Positions 25,686 through 36,416 of a stretch of 64,000 nt of DNA are shown piece by piece. Numbering within the stretch: the first letter of the stretch is position 1; the number at the start of each line of letters is the position of its first letter. The notes beneath the pieces were generated by a model, which was not told the origin of the DNA, made no database searches, and worked only from the letters and a program-made list of their open reading frames with translations. Position numbers and translations under genes: made by a program. Source of the DNA: Sebastes aleutianus (lineage: Eukaryota; Chordata; Actinopteri; Perciformes; Sebastidae); assembly GCA_916700875.1 (NCBI GenBank), contig CAKAKS010000068.1:30374028-30438027 (forward strand), given 5' to 3'.

Positions 25686-26499
25686 AAGCAGGGTGGATGG
25701 GTTGCAGAGGTTTTTTGGAAGGCCTGGGTGTGCTGTTTGTCCAAAACGCTTTAAGGCTCTTCATCGGAGAGGTTGTTAAACAAAAGTCAGTTTGTTACAG
25801 TAGCGGGGGGGGGGCAGCTGGGGTATTAATACACACCAATGCAGATGTCTGAGCGTTTACAGCTGTCTGTGAGAAAGCCTGTTGTGTTCAGCATCAAATC
25901 AAACGTCTGGTGATGCCCGTTTGGCCGGGCCTATTTTGGTTGGAGGGTTCACATGAGCGCCTTCAAAAGTACACATTTGTCTCCGAGTGCACTGGTGTTC
26001 GTCTATTGAGTGAATCACTTTCTTCTTCTGGCAATAAATAAACACAAAGACTCTATTTAGTAATGAACAAAAACAAAAATGAGCAAAACAGAAGCAGCTA
26101 TTTTCTGAATTTTTATTTTATTATAAATAGTAGTGATAATGCGCTTGTACACGTGACGTTATGTCATATCGCTTTGTCAAATAATACAAAAAAATATATC
26201 AAAAGGAATGAAAAGAACATAGACAGATGTACAAAACAAGAGTGCGTATGGAGGCGCTCTGTTTGATGGGTAAAGTATTGCCACTCACTTGTACATTGTG
26301 GGGAATTTTTTACACTTTTGACACACAGAAGACAATAAATATGTCCGGAATGCGTTACAAACCTAATCAATATTTTTATGCAAAATGGAAACAAAAAAAA
26401 AGGGTCCCAAGCAACACAAAAAAAAATAAAATACAGATTTGGCTTTGTCATTCCTGCTAACTTTCTGTTTCCATTGGCATTCCCTTGATTTATTCTTCT

Positions 26500-29448
26500 C
26501 CTCGTGACACTACACTGACTTAAGTCCTTACAAATGTGGTCCTCAGTGTGCTATGACAGCGGGATTAACAATGTTTCGTATTTGTTTTGGACCCAAAAGC
26601 CTTCAAAGGCACATGTGTTGCTCCTTTGCAAAGTCCTAAACTAGATCCAGAGAATGGATCCAAAGAGTTTCGTAAGACTTTAAGAGGCACGTTTGATTTT
26701 TATTATTGTTTTAATGGCGACTCTTAAGATACATGATATTGCACTTCTGGTCAGCTGGGAGAATGGCTGTCTTTAGTCTAAACTCTCGGTTTCTCAAGTG
26801 TCTCTCGGTCGTGACTTGTGACCTGGTGGCTTTTTCTCGCCGGGAGAGGATCTTTAAAGGGTTTTTAACCCCTGTGATCGATCTTGCCTATCCCCCTCCC
26901 ACCCCTCTTCCTTTAAAGCCACTTCTCCGCCGCCCTCCTCTACTGCTCTCTCATCTGTCACTTTCCCTAAAGTCACCTCCTGACCTCCTCCGAGTTCCTC
27001 TCTAAAACTACAAAAGGCCGGGATCCCTGCCTCACCGTCCGAAACATCAATGAGACAGAAGGAGTAAGACAGAAAGGCGAGAGGAGAGAGAGAGAGAGAG
27101 GGAGAGGGGGAGGAGGTAGGAGGAATGTTTGAATGAACTTTAACTGCAGTACAGCTGTGGTGTACATTAGAGTTTCTGATACAATAAAACCCACAGATTT
27201 GTTCACTCACATTTGTTTTCTCTGTCTCTGGAATGTCTCTCCATGTGTGGGATGCAGAGATCTCAAATAAATGCAAAAAAAAAATCAACAAAGCCCTTTT
27301 CTTTTCCCCTTTCAGCAGATACAATTTAGGGATACATGGAATTTAGTATGCACTCATGTGGCCTGATATGTAAACATGTAGGCAAGGCTGGCAGATTATG
27401 TCGAAGAGGATTTGGGTTTGTTGTCCTCACAAAGACCCCACAGGCAGAGTGGCGTTTGGTCACTAGGGTCGCCTGGAAAGAGCCTCTTCATGGTAAAGAG
27501 AGCTCCGCTGCACCAACCTCATTAAGCGCTGACATCGCTGCCGTTCATCTACAACACTGATGCAATATTCACAGTCAATCAACAGTTTTTTTTGTTCACA
27601 GTCAATCAACAGTTTTTGGTCTGATATTCCTTCTTGTGTTCCCTTCTTCTTTATTTTTTTTGTCCATTTCTCCAACAAGAATTAATAATATAACGTCCTG
27701 CAGTAGAGAATGTGTCCTGGTGAATGGTAGCAAAATAAAATTTTGGTCCAGATATTAAAAGATTTCCATGGCTGTACACACACACAAAATGTCCCTCTGT
27801 GATGAAGTCCTCAGGTGATTTCAGGCCTCAGATAAGAAAGGGCACCTGTAAAAGAAGGGATAAAACAGTTGTTAAATTAAAAGTGAAAAGGGATTTAAAA
27901 AATAAGGTGGAAAGATATAAAAGAGATATATGGCCGTAATAAATTTTGGGCACATGTTTTAGCGTGGCATTCCACTAACATGTGGCTATTGTTAGCATAG
28001 CATGTGCTAACAGTGGTTTGGGGTGTAAGGTCAATGGAGGGAGAACAGAAGTGTGAGGATGCCTCCGCTTTCACACTCAGAAGAAGAATCTTATATCATA
28101 TATATAGTATACATAATACATACATAATACTCCCCATATAGTCCCCACCTCCAGACAACAAAAAAGCCTCTAAAATGCTTTATTTATGTGAACTTTATAT
28201 ACATACTTTAAGTGTTCACTTGTGTTTTCAGTAAATTGTATTTCCCAACATGGTCTAAAAGCTGCGTTAAAGCCTCCTCTACATTGCTAGCAATACAAAT
28301 CTGGTAAAGAAATTCTAAATAATTTCTATTTTATGTATTTATTGGCCTCAAAATGGTATTGACATTCGCCTTTTTTTGTGACCCTTTTCACCCTGTACTT
28401 GTCATTCATATTCTCTATGTATTGTATTACCTGTCGTATGTATGGTCTCTTTACTGTCGGAATCTGGCTGAATTATTGCACCTTTTTTTATATAGGACAA
28501 ATAAAGGCGTCTCTTTAGTATTCTCCCGTACTTGATGACGGCCTAAAAGCCCAACGGTGATCAGGGACACCCTATTGAGTGTTTTCCTCCTAATATTTTT
28601 CATGTGTATATATAAATATATAATATAAATTATATATAAAAAAATGTTTCCTGGAGACATTAATTATATGTCACCTTACATGATTAAATTGCATGCATGC
28701 ACATACACATATACAATGTTGTTATATGTGTGTGCGTGCATATATATCTATACGTGTACACAGTGGGGAGATATACGGGGAGATTCTTCTAATATTTTTA
28801 AATTATAGATATGTATGTGTAAAAAATAATAACAATACTAATTTCAATATCCACCTTTTTTAGCTAATTAGTTAAAATATGTTTTATTTCCCCTGACCTT
28901 ATTAAAACTCAATGTGTAAGTATTGAAGTAGTAACCCTTTCCTTTACCACAAACTGATCTTGCACATTTGATGATGTGACAAAATACGGAAATGACCATA
29001 AAGAGTTGTCATCACACCAAAAAATTTAATTTTAAATTTTTTATATTTTATATGAGCTATGCATGAACAGATATTCCTTTTGCTGTTCATGTGACAGGAA
29101 ATGTACAGTATGTCATCCTATAGTGGTGTTACTTCTGTTTAGAGAGGTCAAACCAGACCTCTTATGAACAAACTGTTACACAACTCCAATAAGAGAAATT
29201 AAAATGAATGGATTAGGGAGAAGTAGTGCATGCTGTGTAAAAAGTACAGTCAACACCAGTCACTGAGACAGAGTAGATGAAGATCATCTATTGTATTTAA
29301 CCATGTTTTACAGCTGGAGTCTGGAGACCCAAAACAAAAGTAATACGTATTGTCATTTTCTGAAACATGTCATCACTTCAGAGTCATTGTTATAGGCAAG
29401 TAGATGTCATGAAGTATCAGTTTGATTTTGAGCTTTTAAAAAAACCAA
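26500..29448. other. No gene recognised
   Basis: This holds intergenic or intron 8 sequence with short purine/pyrimidine runs (26880-27110), a direct repeat of GTTCACAGTCAATCAACAGTTTTT-type pieces (27565-27618) and AT-rich low-complexity DNA (28080-28800). The short frames have no domain features. Nothing supports a gene. Confidence 0.5.
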
Positions 29449-29975
29449 CCCGGTCTCACAGGAAGGCGTATAAATAGCACAAAATTACACGGACATGAGG
29501 ATGCATTTTAGCCTTTACGCGTGTCCTTTGAAGGCCGCTTTTCGTGTGTCATTTTTACCCCACGCAACGAAACCACGTTAACGTCCGTAGTTAGGTTTAG
29601 GCAACAATACCACGTATTTAGGTGTAGGAGAAACGTCATGGTTGGGTTTAAAATAAGTACAAAACTAAGTAACATAAGTACGGAAAACACGTGATAAACG
29701 TCACTAACATAAACCTAGAAAAAAAAACAACAGTCTCCTGGTTGAAACTCGTGTTTGTTAGACAAACCAACTCCCGTCCCGCCCACCATAAGCGGTGTTT
29801 CTCCCTTTTTATTCTACGTCACTAGCTCTGAGCGTAGCATATTTACACGTTTTACATTGGACTCAGTATAGACTACACAGCGTACACTTGACAAGAAAGG
29901 CGTTCTTATTGCACGTTAAACGCCTTGCACATTATCGTGGAATTCATACACCTTTTCGTGCGAACAGGCTGTAAA
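29449..29975 (+). repeat. Dispersed repeat family A, copy 3
   Basis: It starts CCCGGTCTCACAGGAAGGCG and ends TTTTCGTGCGAACAGGCTG, the same termini as 22168-22668. The interior has GTTAGGTTTAGGCAACAATA and CATGGTTGGGTTTAAAATAA. The ends form imperfect inverted repeats, so this is probably a non-autonomous DNA transposon. Confidence 0.7.
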
Positions 29976-30091
29976 AAGGGCCCCAAACAGAATTTTTTAA
30001 ATCCATGTTATGGTACTCTCCAACACTAATTGTGGTTGAAGATATTTGCTCTGATGCACAGGAAGTGATGTGTTTCATGTCTCTGTTTCAG

Positions 30092-30186
30092 GAAGACTTA
30101 ACTGTGGCTGAACAGGTAAAGAGACTTCATCAACAGAAAATCCAAACAGAAAGACTCAAGACTGAACTGGGCGCACTGATTGACAG
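30092..30186 (+). CDS. Candidate plus-strand coding exon, coiled-coil segment
   Basis: I do not recognise the gene. The segment starts after a good acceptor (CTCTGTTTCAG), encodes 31 codons plus two bases without a stop, and ends at a donor-like GACAG before GTGACC. The peptide EDLTVAEQVKRLHQQKIQTE then RLKTELGALID is highly charged and has heptad spacing (V-A-V-L-I-L-L-L), as in a coiled coil. It has none of the repeat character of its surroundings. It lies opposite in strand to pax3, about 3.2 kb beyond exon 8. It could be an exon of a neighbouring or overlapping gene, or an exon left from a decayed gene. No partner exon could be identified with confidence. Confidence 0.35.
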
Positions 30187-31696
30187 GTGACCGCTGCAAA
30201 ATGCTGAGCAAAAACACCACAGCACGGCCTGCTTAGCAACACAGACATTACCTAAATAAAAACAAACAAAGTATTTCATGGATTACCACTTTAGTTTCCG
30301 AGCAGCAGTCCAGTGTATGTCGTCAAAACTGAGCAGCAGTGTGGACCGGTCTCTTCCACTGGAACCTGGAGCCTCTAACACTGCCTCCCCAGCTGACCTC
30401 AGTCCTAGCACCTGTTTCTAATAGCCGCCCTGCCAGAGGCTATTAGGATCCGTCCACCCCCAGAAAGGACCTTTCCTCTGCAGCTCCAAACCCAACCGCA
30501 CACCGGCTATCCAGTCGCACTGATTAATCACATCAAGATGGACTGCTCGGGCTTGAAACGCTGTGGAGGTGTATGTGAGTGCGTGTGCTGTCCTGGTTGC
30601 ACAGTGCCACATGCTCGAGGTTTTTCATGTGTGTCGCACTAATTCTTTATTCTGTTCGCTTTGCGATATCTGACCGAGATATTTCATTAGACGTTCGCCG
30701 CTCTCGGATATTAAGTCAGATATTCATTTGATACACATGGAGCTACATGCAGTCAGACTCGTTGGAGCGCTGCCACGCTTCTTTGAAGGGTTGTCTCGAG
30801 GTTGCTACTAGGTCAGTGGATGAACCTGATTGGTCAACCCCCTGTGGACCAAAATTGGAAACGGCGGCCGCTGTAATCACGCTGTGACGGATAACGACTT
30901 CCAAAGTTCGACGGAGATTTGTTTGAAGTTGATTTTAACCCTTAAAGTAACAGTAATGTGAAGTGTCACTGCTGGACAGGTAGGTATTCTCTGAGGGCAA
31001 CCAGTCCGAGGAGGGCCATCAGGCACCGCTGATGGGAGCCGACTCTACACAGCGTACCTAACCGCAGATTTCAGTATCAGCGCTCGGCTGATCGCTTCAT
31101 AGATGGAATCAGATCTGCACAATTAACCCCAACACTTGAGACTGCATGATTGGACTCGGAAAAAATGTTCGCTGCATTTAACAAGCAGTACCTGCAGCGA
31201 CCTGCGTTGTGTTGTCAGCTTTTTTTTCCATCAAAGCGAGGAATCTGCAGTTACAAGTTATGTGTCTTACTACCAGAACGCCCGATAATCATACACTGCA
31301 TCGGCTGACTTGGTTTAGATTTTCATCTTTATTTTTTTTACTGAAACCTCACTATGAAACCAGTCAGCGGTTTGCACTAGAAAATTGGAAAAGTCTTCAA
31401 ATTGCTTAAGGTCATAGATTTAAAAAAAAAAACAATCCTGTGGCTTATTTATTTTTTTAAGCCCTGAGACAAGCGTATTCTCCAAAATAATTAAGATTTT
31501 GACAGCAACTGCGAGAGCCGCACAACTAATGTAACGCTTTTTAAAACTATTCACATCATTACAAAATGTGCTTATCATCACTGAATCAAGCTATAGCTGC
31601 GTAATGACCGTTATCTTTATGCTGTGTGTACAGTAAATCAAGCTATGTCAGTGTTTTTTTTACCTCCGTTTCCACTCACACATTTAGGTTTCTAAT
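30187..31696. other. No gene recognised; unique stretch
   Basis: Mostly unique sequence. 30630-30760 has an enhancer-like look (GCACTAATTCTTTATTCTG, GATATTTCATTAGACG, TCGGATATTAAGTCAGATAT). I see no splice-linked coding sequence. The pax3 terminal exon was looked for here on the minus strand and not found. Confidence 0.4.
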
Positions 31697-31904
31697 TCAG
31701 GAACAGGCTGAGAAGAACTATCGAACTGCAGAAAAATATGATTTATCTGAAATACATGATCATCAGTACTCCCCTATTCAATATGATTTATGTTTTCATG
31801 TCGGGATACCTACTGACACAAAATGTGTCCCATTCTTTAAAGCATGTCAAGCATCACTTAAAGATTATAAACTAAGTGCAGTCAGTGTGAATGGAGTCAA
31901 CTGA
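31697..31904 (+). other. Open frame downstream of the candidate exon, doubtful
   Basis: After the acceptor-like TTCTAATTCAG a frame runs EQAEKNYRTAEKYDLSEIHD and on to a stop at 31904. It is AT-rich and has no recognised domain. In the reading phase set by the exon at 30092-30186 a different frame (NRLRRTIELQK) would be used. I cannot decide whether either is real. Confidence 0.12.
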
Positions 31905-32060
31905 TAGTTGCACTGCTGGAGCGTAACTAAGTATATTTACTTCAGTACTGTACTTAAGTGCTATTTTGAGGTACTTGGCTTTACTTGAGCATTTCTATTT
32001 GATGCTACTTCATATTTCTATGCCACTGCATTTTAGAGGAAAATATTGTACTTTTTAACT
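31905..32060 (-). repeat. Teleost dispersed repeat fragment
   Basis: ACTTCAGTACTGTACTTAAG, TACTTGAGCATTTCTATTTG and ATGCTACTTCATATTTC belong to the same abundant fish family as 62920-63060. It is a fragment only. Confidence 0.6.
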
Positions 32061-32254
32061 CCGCTATATTTATTTGATAGCTACAGTTACGAGTTATTTT
32101 GTAAATTAATATTTTACTTACAAACCATACTATTTATTTATTTATTCTAATTTTATTTTACTTTACTTTTTTATTTTTTTTCCATTTTACTAGGAAGTCC
32201 CACTGAGATCAAAAATCTCTTTTACAAGAATTTAAAAGGTATAAAAGTTTTTTT

Positions 32255-32405
32255 TGGGGGAAGTTTTTCCTTATCCGATGAGAGGGTCGTACTGTAAAGG
32301 ACGGAGGGTGTCGTATCCTGTACAGATTGTAAAGCCCCCCTGAGGCAAAGTTGTGATTTGTGATATTAGGCTGTACAAATAAATTTGACTTGACTTGGCT
32401 ATGGT
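32255..32405 (+). repeat. LINE 3' tail
   Basis: TTTTTCCTTATCCGATGAGA, ACTGTAAAGGACGGAGGGTG, AAAGCCCCCCTGAGGCAAAG and AAATAAATTTGACTTGACTT are the 3' end of an abundant fish LINE/SINE family. The preceding sequence (32040-32250) is AT-rich and the following (32410-32900) looks like further old repeat. Confidence 0.65.
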
Positions 32406-32902
32406 AGCAGCCAAACAAAATCACAACACAATAAAACATATGCAACATGATATACAATAATTCACATAAAACAAGAGCTGTTTAACACAGTGGCATCTCG
32501 AGAAAAATAACCACATGCCTCTATCGACACATTCTTTATGGTTTTTCTAATTTTAAGTATTTTTGTAAATTATTCCACGCCCAAGGTGCATAGTAGGAAA
32601 ATGCCGTTTTCCCCAGATCTGTCAAAACCCGGGATACATTAACAAGCAACAACTTGGAGGAGCGTAGCTGGTAACTACCAGAGCTAAGACAGAGGAGGGT
32701 ACAGAGGTAAGATGGAAGTTTATCTAGTATCGTTTTATAAATAAAAAATATACCAATGCACTTGTCTGTGAGTGTTCAATGATGTCCAACCCACCAAATC
32801 ATAAAGGATGCAACGGATGGATATGATGAGCTTATAAAATATGACACATTGTTTTAGATTACACTTCCCAAGAGTATACATGGTAGTTAAAATTTGATCC
32901 AC

Positions 32903-33083
32903 CTCGGGCGACCCGATAGCCGAGTGCTTTAACCATACGGGACCTAGTTTGATTCCCGGCTGGCCCGACCGTTTGCTGCATGTTTTTCCCCACATTTCCT
33001 GTCTCTCTCCACTATCACTGTAAAATAAAGGCATACAATGCCCAAATAATAATAATAACAATAATAATAATATAATAAATATT
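32903..33083 (+). repeat. tRNA-derived SINE
   Basis: GATAGCCGAGTGCTTTAAC (A-box region) and TAGTTTGATTCCCGGC (degenerate B box) are followed by GCTGCATGTTTTTCC and AATAAAGGCATACAATGCCC and an (AAT)n tail. This is the layout of a common fish tRNA-derived SINE. It cannot be an active tRNA gene: the B box is mutated and no cloverleaf is seen. Confidence 0.75.
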
Positions 33084-33221
33084 CTTCTAAAAAAACTCCT
33101 CCTCGACCAGCTACAACTTTATTTATTTATTTATTTATTTAATAGGGATAATGCACAATACATTTATTGCACCAGATATAGCTAAAGCTCATTTCCATCC
33201 ATAACCCCGGGCTAATATTTC

Positions 33222-33300
33222 TTAAAACTAATCGATTAAAGAAATCTTGGTTGACCAAAACCAAAACGACCGACTAAACGACTAAGAGGGGGCAGCCCTA
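33222..33300. mobile_element. hAT-like fragment ending at the pax3 retained-intron stop
   Basis: AAACTAATCGATTAAAG, CTTGGTTGACCAAAACCAAA and CGACTAAGAGGGGGCAGCCCTA match the fragment at 1395-1512 and the family at 8832. It ends at 33300, only 92 bp beyond the exon 8 donor. Confidence 0.6.
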
Positions 33301-33392
33301 ATTATCATTACATATGATATGAATTTTGAATTTGTTCGTGCAGGTGTGGAAGTAAAAGGTGAGAATAAAAAGGAGAAGTCTATTGACCTTAC
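33298..33392 (-). other. pax3: Possible retained-intron extension of pax3 exon 8
   Basis: Past the exon 8 donor the frame stays open for 31 codons (SKVNRLLLFILTFYF, then HTCTNKFKIHIICNDN) before TAG. In mammals a PAX3 isoform made by reading five codons into intron 8 (KPWTF) is well known. Here the equivalent extension starts with the same Ser-Lys but is longer and hydrophobic. The stop codon is formed by the first three bases of a TAGGGCTG-type transposon end. Whether this isoform is made in this species cannot be told from sequence. Confidence 0.4.
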
Positions 33393-33672
33393 TTTGTCCG
33401 TACTGGCCGTACTGGTAGGACGCCACGTGGTCGACGGTGTAGCCCGGTGAGCTGTAGGAGGGGGGGCAGTAGGACTGGGAGCTGGGCAGGGAGGGCAGAG
33501 CCGACATGGAGGGGACGCTGGTGAGACCCTCCAGGCCCTTGATGTGATCCATGCGCTGGCTGCAGCTGGCGGCCATGCCAGCGGGGGGCTCGAGGCCGCC
33601 CGTCAAAGGGGAGATGGCGTAGTCGCTCTGGGGCTGATGTGGCACACCGCCCGGGTTCAGCAGACCCATCAC
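33393..33672 (-). CDS. pax3: pax3 coding exon 8 (transactivation tail, spliced form)
   Basis: This exon is 280 nt from acceptor CCTATCAG and encodes residues 391-483 plus the first base of Ser484, then a strong donor (CAAA before GTAAGG). It reads VMGLLNPGGVPHQPQSDYAI, then SPLTGGLEPPAGMAASCSQR. This is PAX3-like; PAX7 has VMSIL and a different middle. A segment around LEGLTSVPSMSALPS appears about ten residues longer than in tetrapods. The end, QSYCPPSYSSPGYTVD then YQYGQYGQ, is the conserved Tyr-rich tail. The next exon should supply the rest of Ser and a short C-terminus (AFHYLKPDIA in mammals), but it was not found. If intron 8 is retained, the frame stays open to a TAG at 33300-33298. 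Confidence 0.94.
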
Positions 33673-33703
33673 CTGATAGGAAGGAAAGAAAGAAGGAATG
33701 AAG

Positions 33704-34303
33704 TAGGGCGGTCAAAGTTAACGCGATAATAACACAAATTCGTTTTAACACCACTAATTTCCTTAACGCATTGACGCAACTTGTGATTTTTAGGTTGTAG
33801 CGGGCTCAGTTTTAAAGCTAGAGGGAAGACAATGTCACACTAAGGAGGATAGAAAACGCTCCAAACTTATGCTACATTTTGTCGGGGAAAAACTGTCATG
33901 GCCATTTTCAAAGGGGTCCCTTGACCTCTGACCTCAAGATATGTGAATGTAAATGGGTTCTATGGGTACCCACGAGTCTCCCCTTTACAGACATGCCCAC
34001 TTTATGATAATCACATGCAGTTTGGGGCAAGTCATAGTCAAGTCAGCACACTGACACACTGACAGCTGTTGTTGCCTGTTGGGCTGCAGTTTACCATGTC
34101 ATGATTTGAGCATATTTTTTATGCTAAATGCAGTACCTGTGAGGGTTTCTGGACAATATCTGTCATTGTTTTGTGTTGTTAATTAATTTCCAATTGTAAA
34201 TATATACATATATTTGCACAAATCTCCCTTTAAGGTACATTTTGAACAGATAAAAAATGTGCGATTAATTTGCGATTCAATATTTTAATGATTGACAGCC
34301 CTA
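33704..34303 (+). mobile_element. hAT-like MITE (TAGGGCTGTCAA family) with perfect 8-bp target duplication
   Basis: The termini are TAGGGCGGTCAA and TTGACAGCCCTA. The 8-mer GAATGAAG is present immediately on both sides (33696-33703 and 34304-34311), the hallmark of hAT transposition. The element is 600 bp and shares its interior with copies at 8054-8738, 23978-24641 and 36417-37000. It inserted about 30 bp upstream of the exon 8 acceptor in transcript order. Confidence 0.92.
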
Positions 34304-34739
34304 GAATGAAGTTAAATTAGTTTTGGGGTGTATTTTGTCTACTGTTAGAGCACTGTGAGTGGCTCTAATGTTAGTAGGACTTGCTGCGGTAGCTAATACA
34401 GTTAACTTGTGTTGAAAATGAGCAGAAGACAATGGATTCGTCACCTTTCATTTGTTTGCTCATGTAGACTTCATCAATGGAATTATGAAGAACAGGCTGA
34501 ATTTCACCACAGCAATGTGATTTTAAAATTACAGTGATTGGCACCAACCGTAACCGGCAAAAAAGGGGACATTTTTAACGGATAAAACAAGAGAGGAGGG
34601 GCATCCGATGTGGAAGACATGTTTTCTGTTGTGTTTTTAGTTTCTGACAAGGCTTCATAATATATTAAATATCTCTCATTTTTTGTCTACAAGCACAGCA
34701 GTGTGTAGACGCCGAGACAAACACACACACACATAGGAA

Positions 34740-35210
34740 ATCCCCCTGTCGCGGACATCAAAAGGCTCCCAGAAAGCCTGTCCCAGACAGAGATAGCACC
34801 AAAGAGGAAGAATTAAGCAATTTGTCTCAGATCCACGGCTCCACTTATTCTACAATTCCTTTTTGACACCGCTCCAAAAAACCCATGGCACAAGATAACA
34901 ACTTATCTCGGGGAAAGATATGCCGACAAAGATAACACAAAAGAAAGGTCTGTGCGAGCTCGGCTCTGTTCAACCTCCGAATAGATTTGCAGTTTGAGAA
35001 ATCCGTTAGCTCTTGACCTGCATGGTCTTTATTAGCGACCAGATAATCAAATTTGGGGGAATATTCCTTGGCCAGCAAAGGACGGAAAAGAGCCGTGGGG
35101 CAAAACGTTTCAACTGGTCTCAAAACAGACTTGATACCACCGACCCCCCTTCAACGTTCGCTGACTTTACCTGTCCATCATCAAAGCGCTCAGTAAACCG
35201 TTAATAAGAA
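34740..35210. promoter_or_regulatory. Candidate enhancer in pax3 intron 7
   Basis: This is a unique, balanced-composition stretch of about 470 bp without repeats, sitting between MITEs. Repeated GATA-type cores occur: AAGATAACAACTTATCTCGG (a GATAA...TTATC palindrome), AAAGATATGCC, AAAGATAACAC and CAGATAATCAAATTTGG. GGGAATATTCCTTGGCCAGC adds a palindromic GGAATATTCC. The composition is typical of conserved vertebrate non-coding DNA. No alignment was available. Confidence 0.4.
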
Positions 35211-35819
35211 ATTGAGACTGGCTTTATCACTTATGAAAGTAACTCTAACTGAATCTGCTACCTCTAAATGTATCATATCCCACCTCCTTCTCAGCAGAGC
35301 AACGGCCTCAAGGCTGCTCCAGTTGTCCTAATAAGAAGCAGGTACGCTGCTCTTTGGGTCCTCTTGGCCCTCTAAGTGACATATTATTCTACATCCACAC
35401 ACACACATGGTCCTGCTTAAATCATTTCCCAAGTAGGGGAGGTGAATGGAGGAGTCCATGTTGATTTGGAGAGGGGAGTTGTGTTTCCTCTCATGCCCGG
35501 TAACGTTTTCGTAAAAATTAACCTGCGTTTGGAGAGTTTGGTTTAAACAGACAGAGAGTACGCTTTGGCTTAAACAAGCCACGCTGAGGAGGGATGCATG
35601 CTCTTAAAAACTGATGGTGACCTTCGTGCTTGTGCTTTAGTCTGTTTGCCAACCCCCTACCCATCATCCCTTTCTCCTGAGCCTCTCCCTGCCTCAGGAG
35701 ATGCCTGCTGGCCGACCCATCCAGGGTGTTTCATATTGGACCTCGGCCGTTGCCAGCGGCCTGAATCAGTGCGTCCAGGAGTTAGCAGGGAAGAATGTCG
35801 GGATCGGAGGGGGGGAAAC

Positions 35820-35960
35820 ATCTGAGACGGGACATTCCTTCCCTGCCGTATGAAATATATACAAATAAATTAGAACCTTTGCTTTCACATGGAGGAATGC
35901 CGAGGCAAACATTTTAAGAATGCAATCACGAGAAGCTTCCCTGGAGGCTACAGCATAGCG
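35820..35960. promoter_or_regulatory. Cluster of TEAD-like sites in intron 7
   Basis: GACATTCCTTCC (near 35830), GAGGAATGCCG (near 35893) and AAGAATGCAATC (near 35916) are MCAT-type (CATTCC/GGAATG) matches within about 90 bp, next to ATATATACAAATAAATTAG. TEAD factors are known to activate mouse Pax3 from elsewhere in the locus. This site is inference. Confidence 0.25.
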
Positions 35961-36416
35961 GGGAGTGTGTAGCAGTGTTTGTGCACAAATACATGAGGAT
36001 AGTTTGTTCCTGTTTCATGCAAGCAGCAGTGTATCCTCTGCATGTTTGAAAGCATGTACGACGCATGCTCAGTGTGTAATAAAAAAGCATGAGGATGAAC
36101 TTTCAGACGAAGGGGATCCTCTCACGACACACACTTATTAGGCTTGTTGAGATGAGCAAAGCCTGCGGAGAATTGATCACCCACGATCGCTGCACAATGC
36201 ATGCGTGTTAGATTTGTGTCCGACTTGATCCCGACTTACTCTGACGTCATGCACACGTGGGCGACGATAACCTCACGAGATCGAGGCGGCCGCAGTTTTT
36301 AGGTGATGGGAAACGCCTGGCTGTCGCCTGATCAAAGAGCTGATTGGCTCTTAGTTTTGCCAACAAAACCACTTGTTGTAGAAAATCCTAAATTTCTGTG
36401 TAATTGTAATTTTAGT

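Noticed and set aside
26854..27324. 156-residue minus-strand frame
   Set aside because: It spans purine/pyrimidine low-complexity sequence with Ser/Pro/Leu runs and no recognisable domain.
29210..29260. Possible last pax3 exon on the minus strand (acceptor TTTTTACACAG then CATGCACTAC)
   Set aside because: In one frame it gives MHYF, loosely like FHYL. In the phase fixed by exon 8 it reads TCTTSP and stops, so the match is by chance.
32903..32975. tRNA gene
   Set aside because: The B box is degenerate and the 3' part continues into a known SINE body with an (AAT)n tail.
33389..33754. 121-residue Arg/Leu/Pro-rich frame opposite in phase to pax3 exon 8
   Set aside because: It is an out-of-frame shadow of the pax3 coding sequence.
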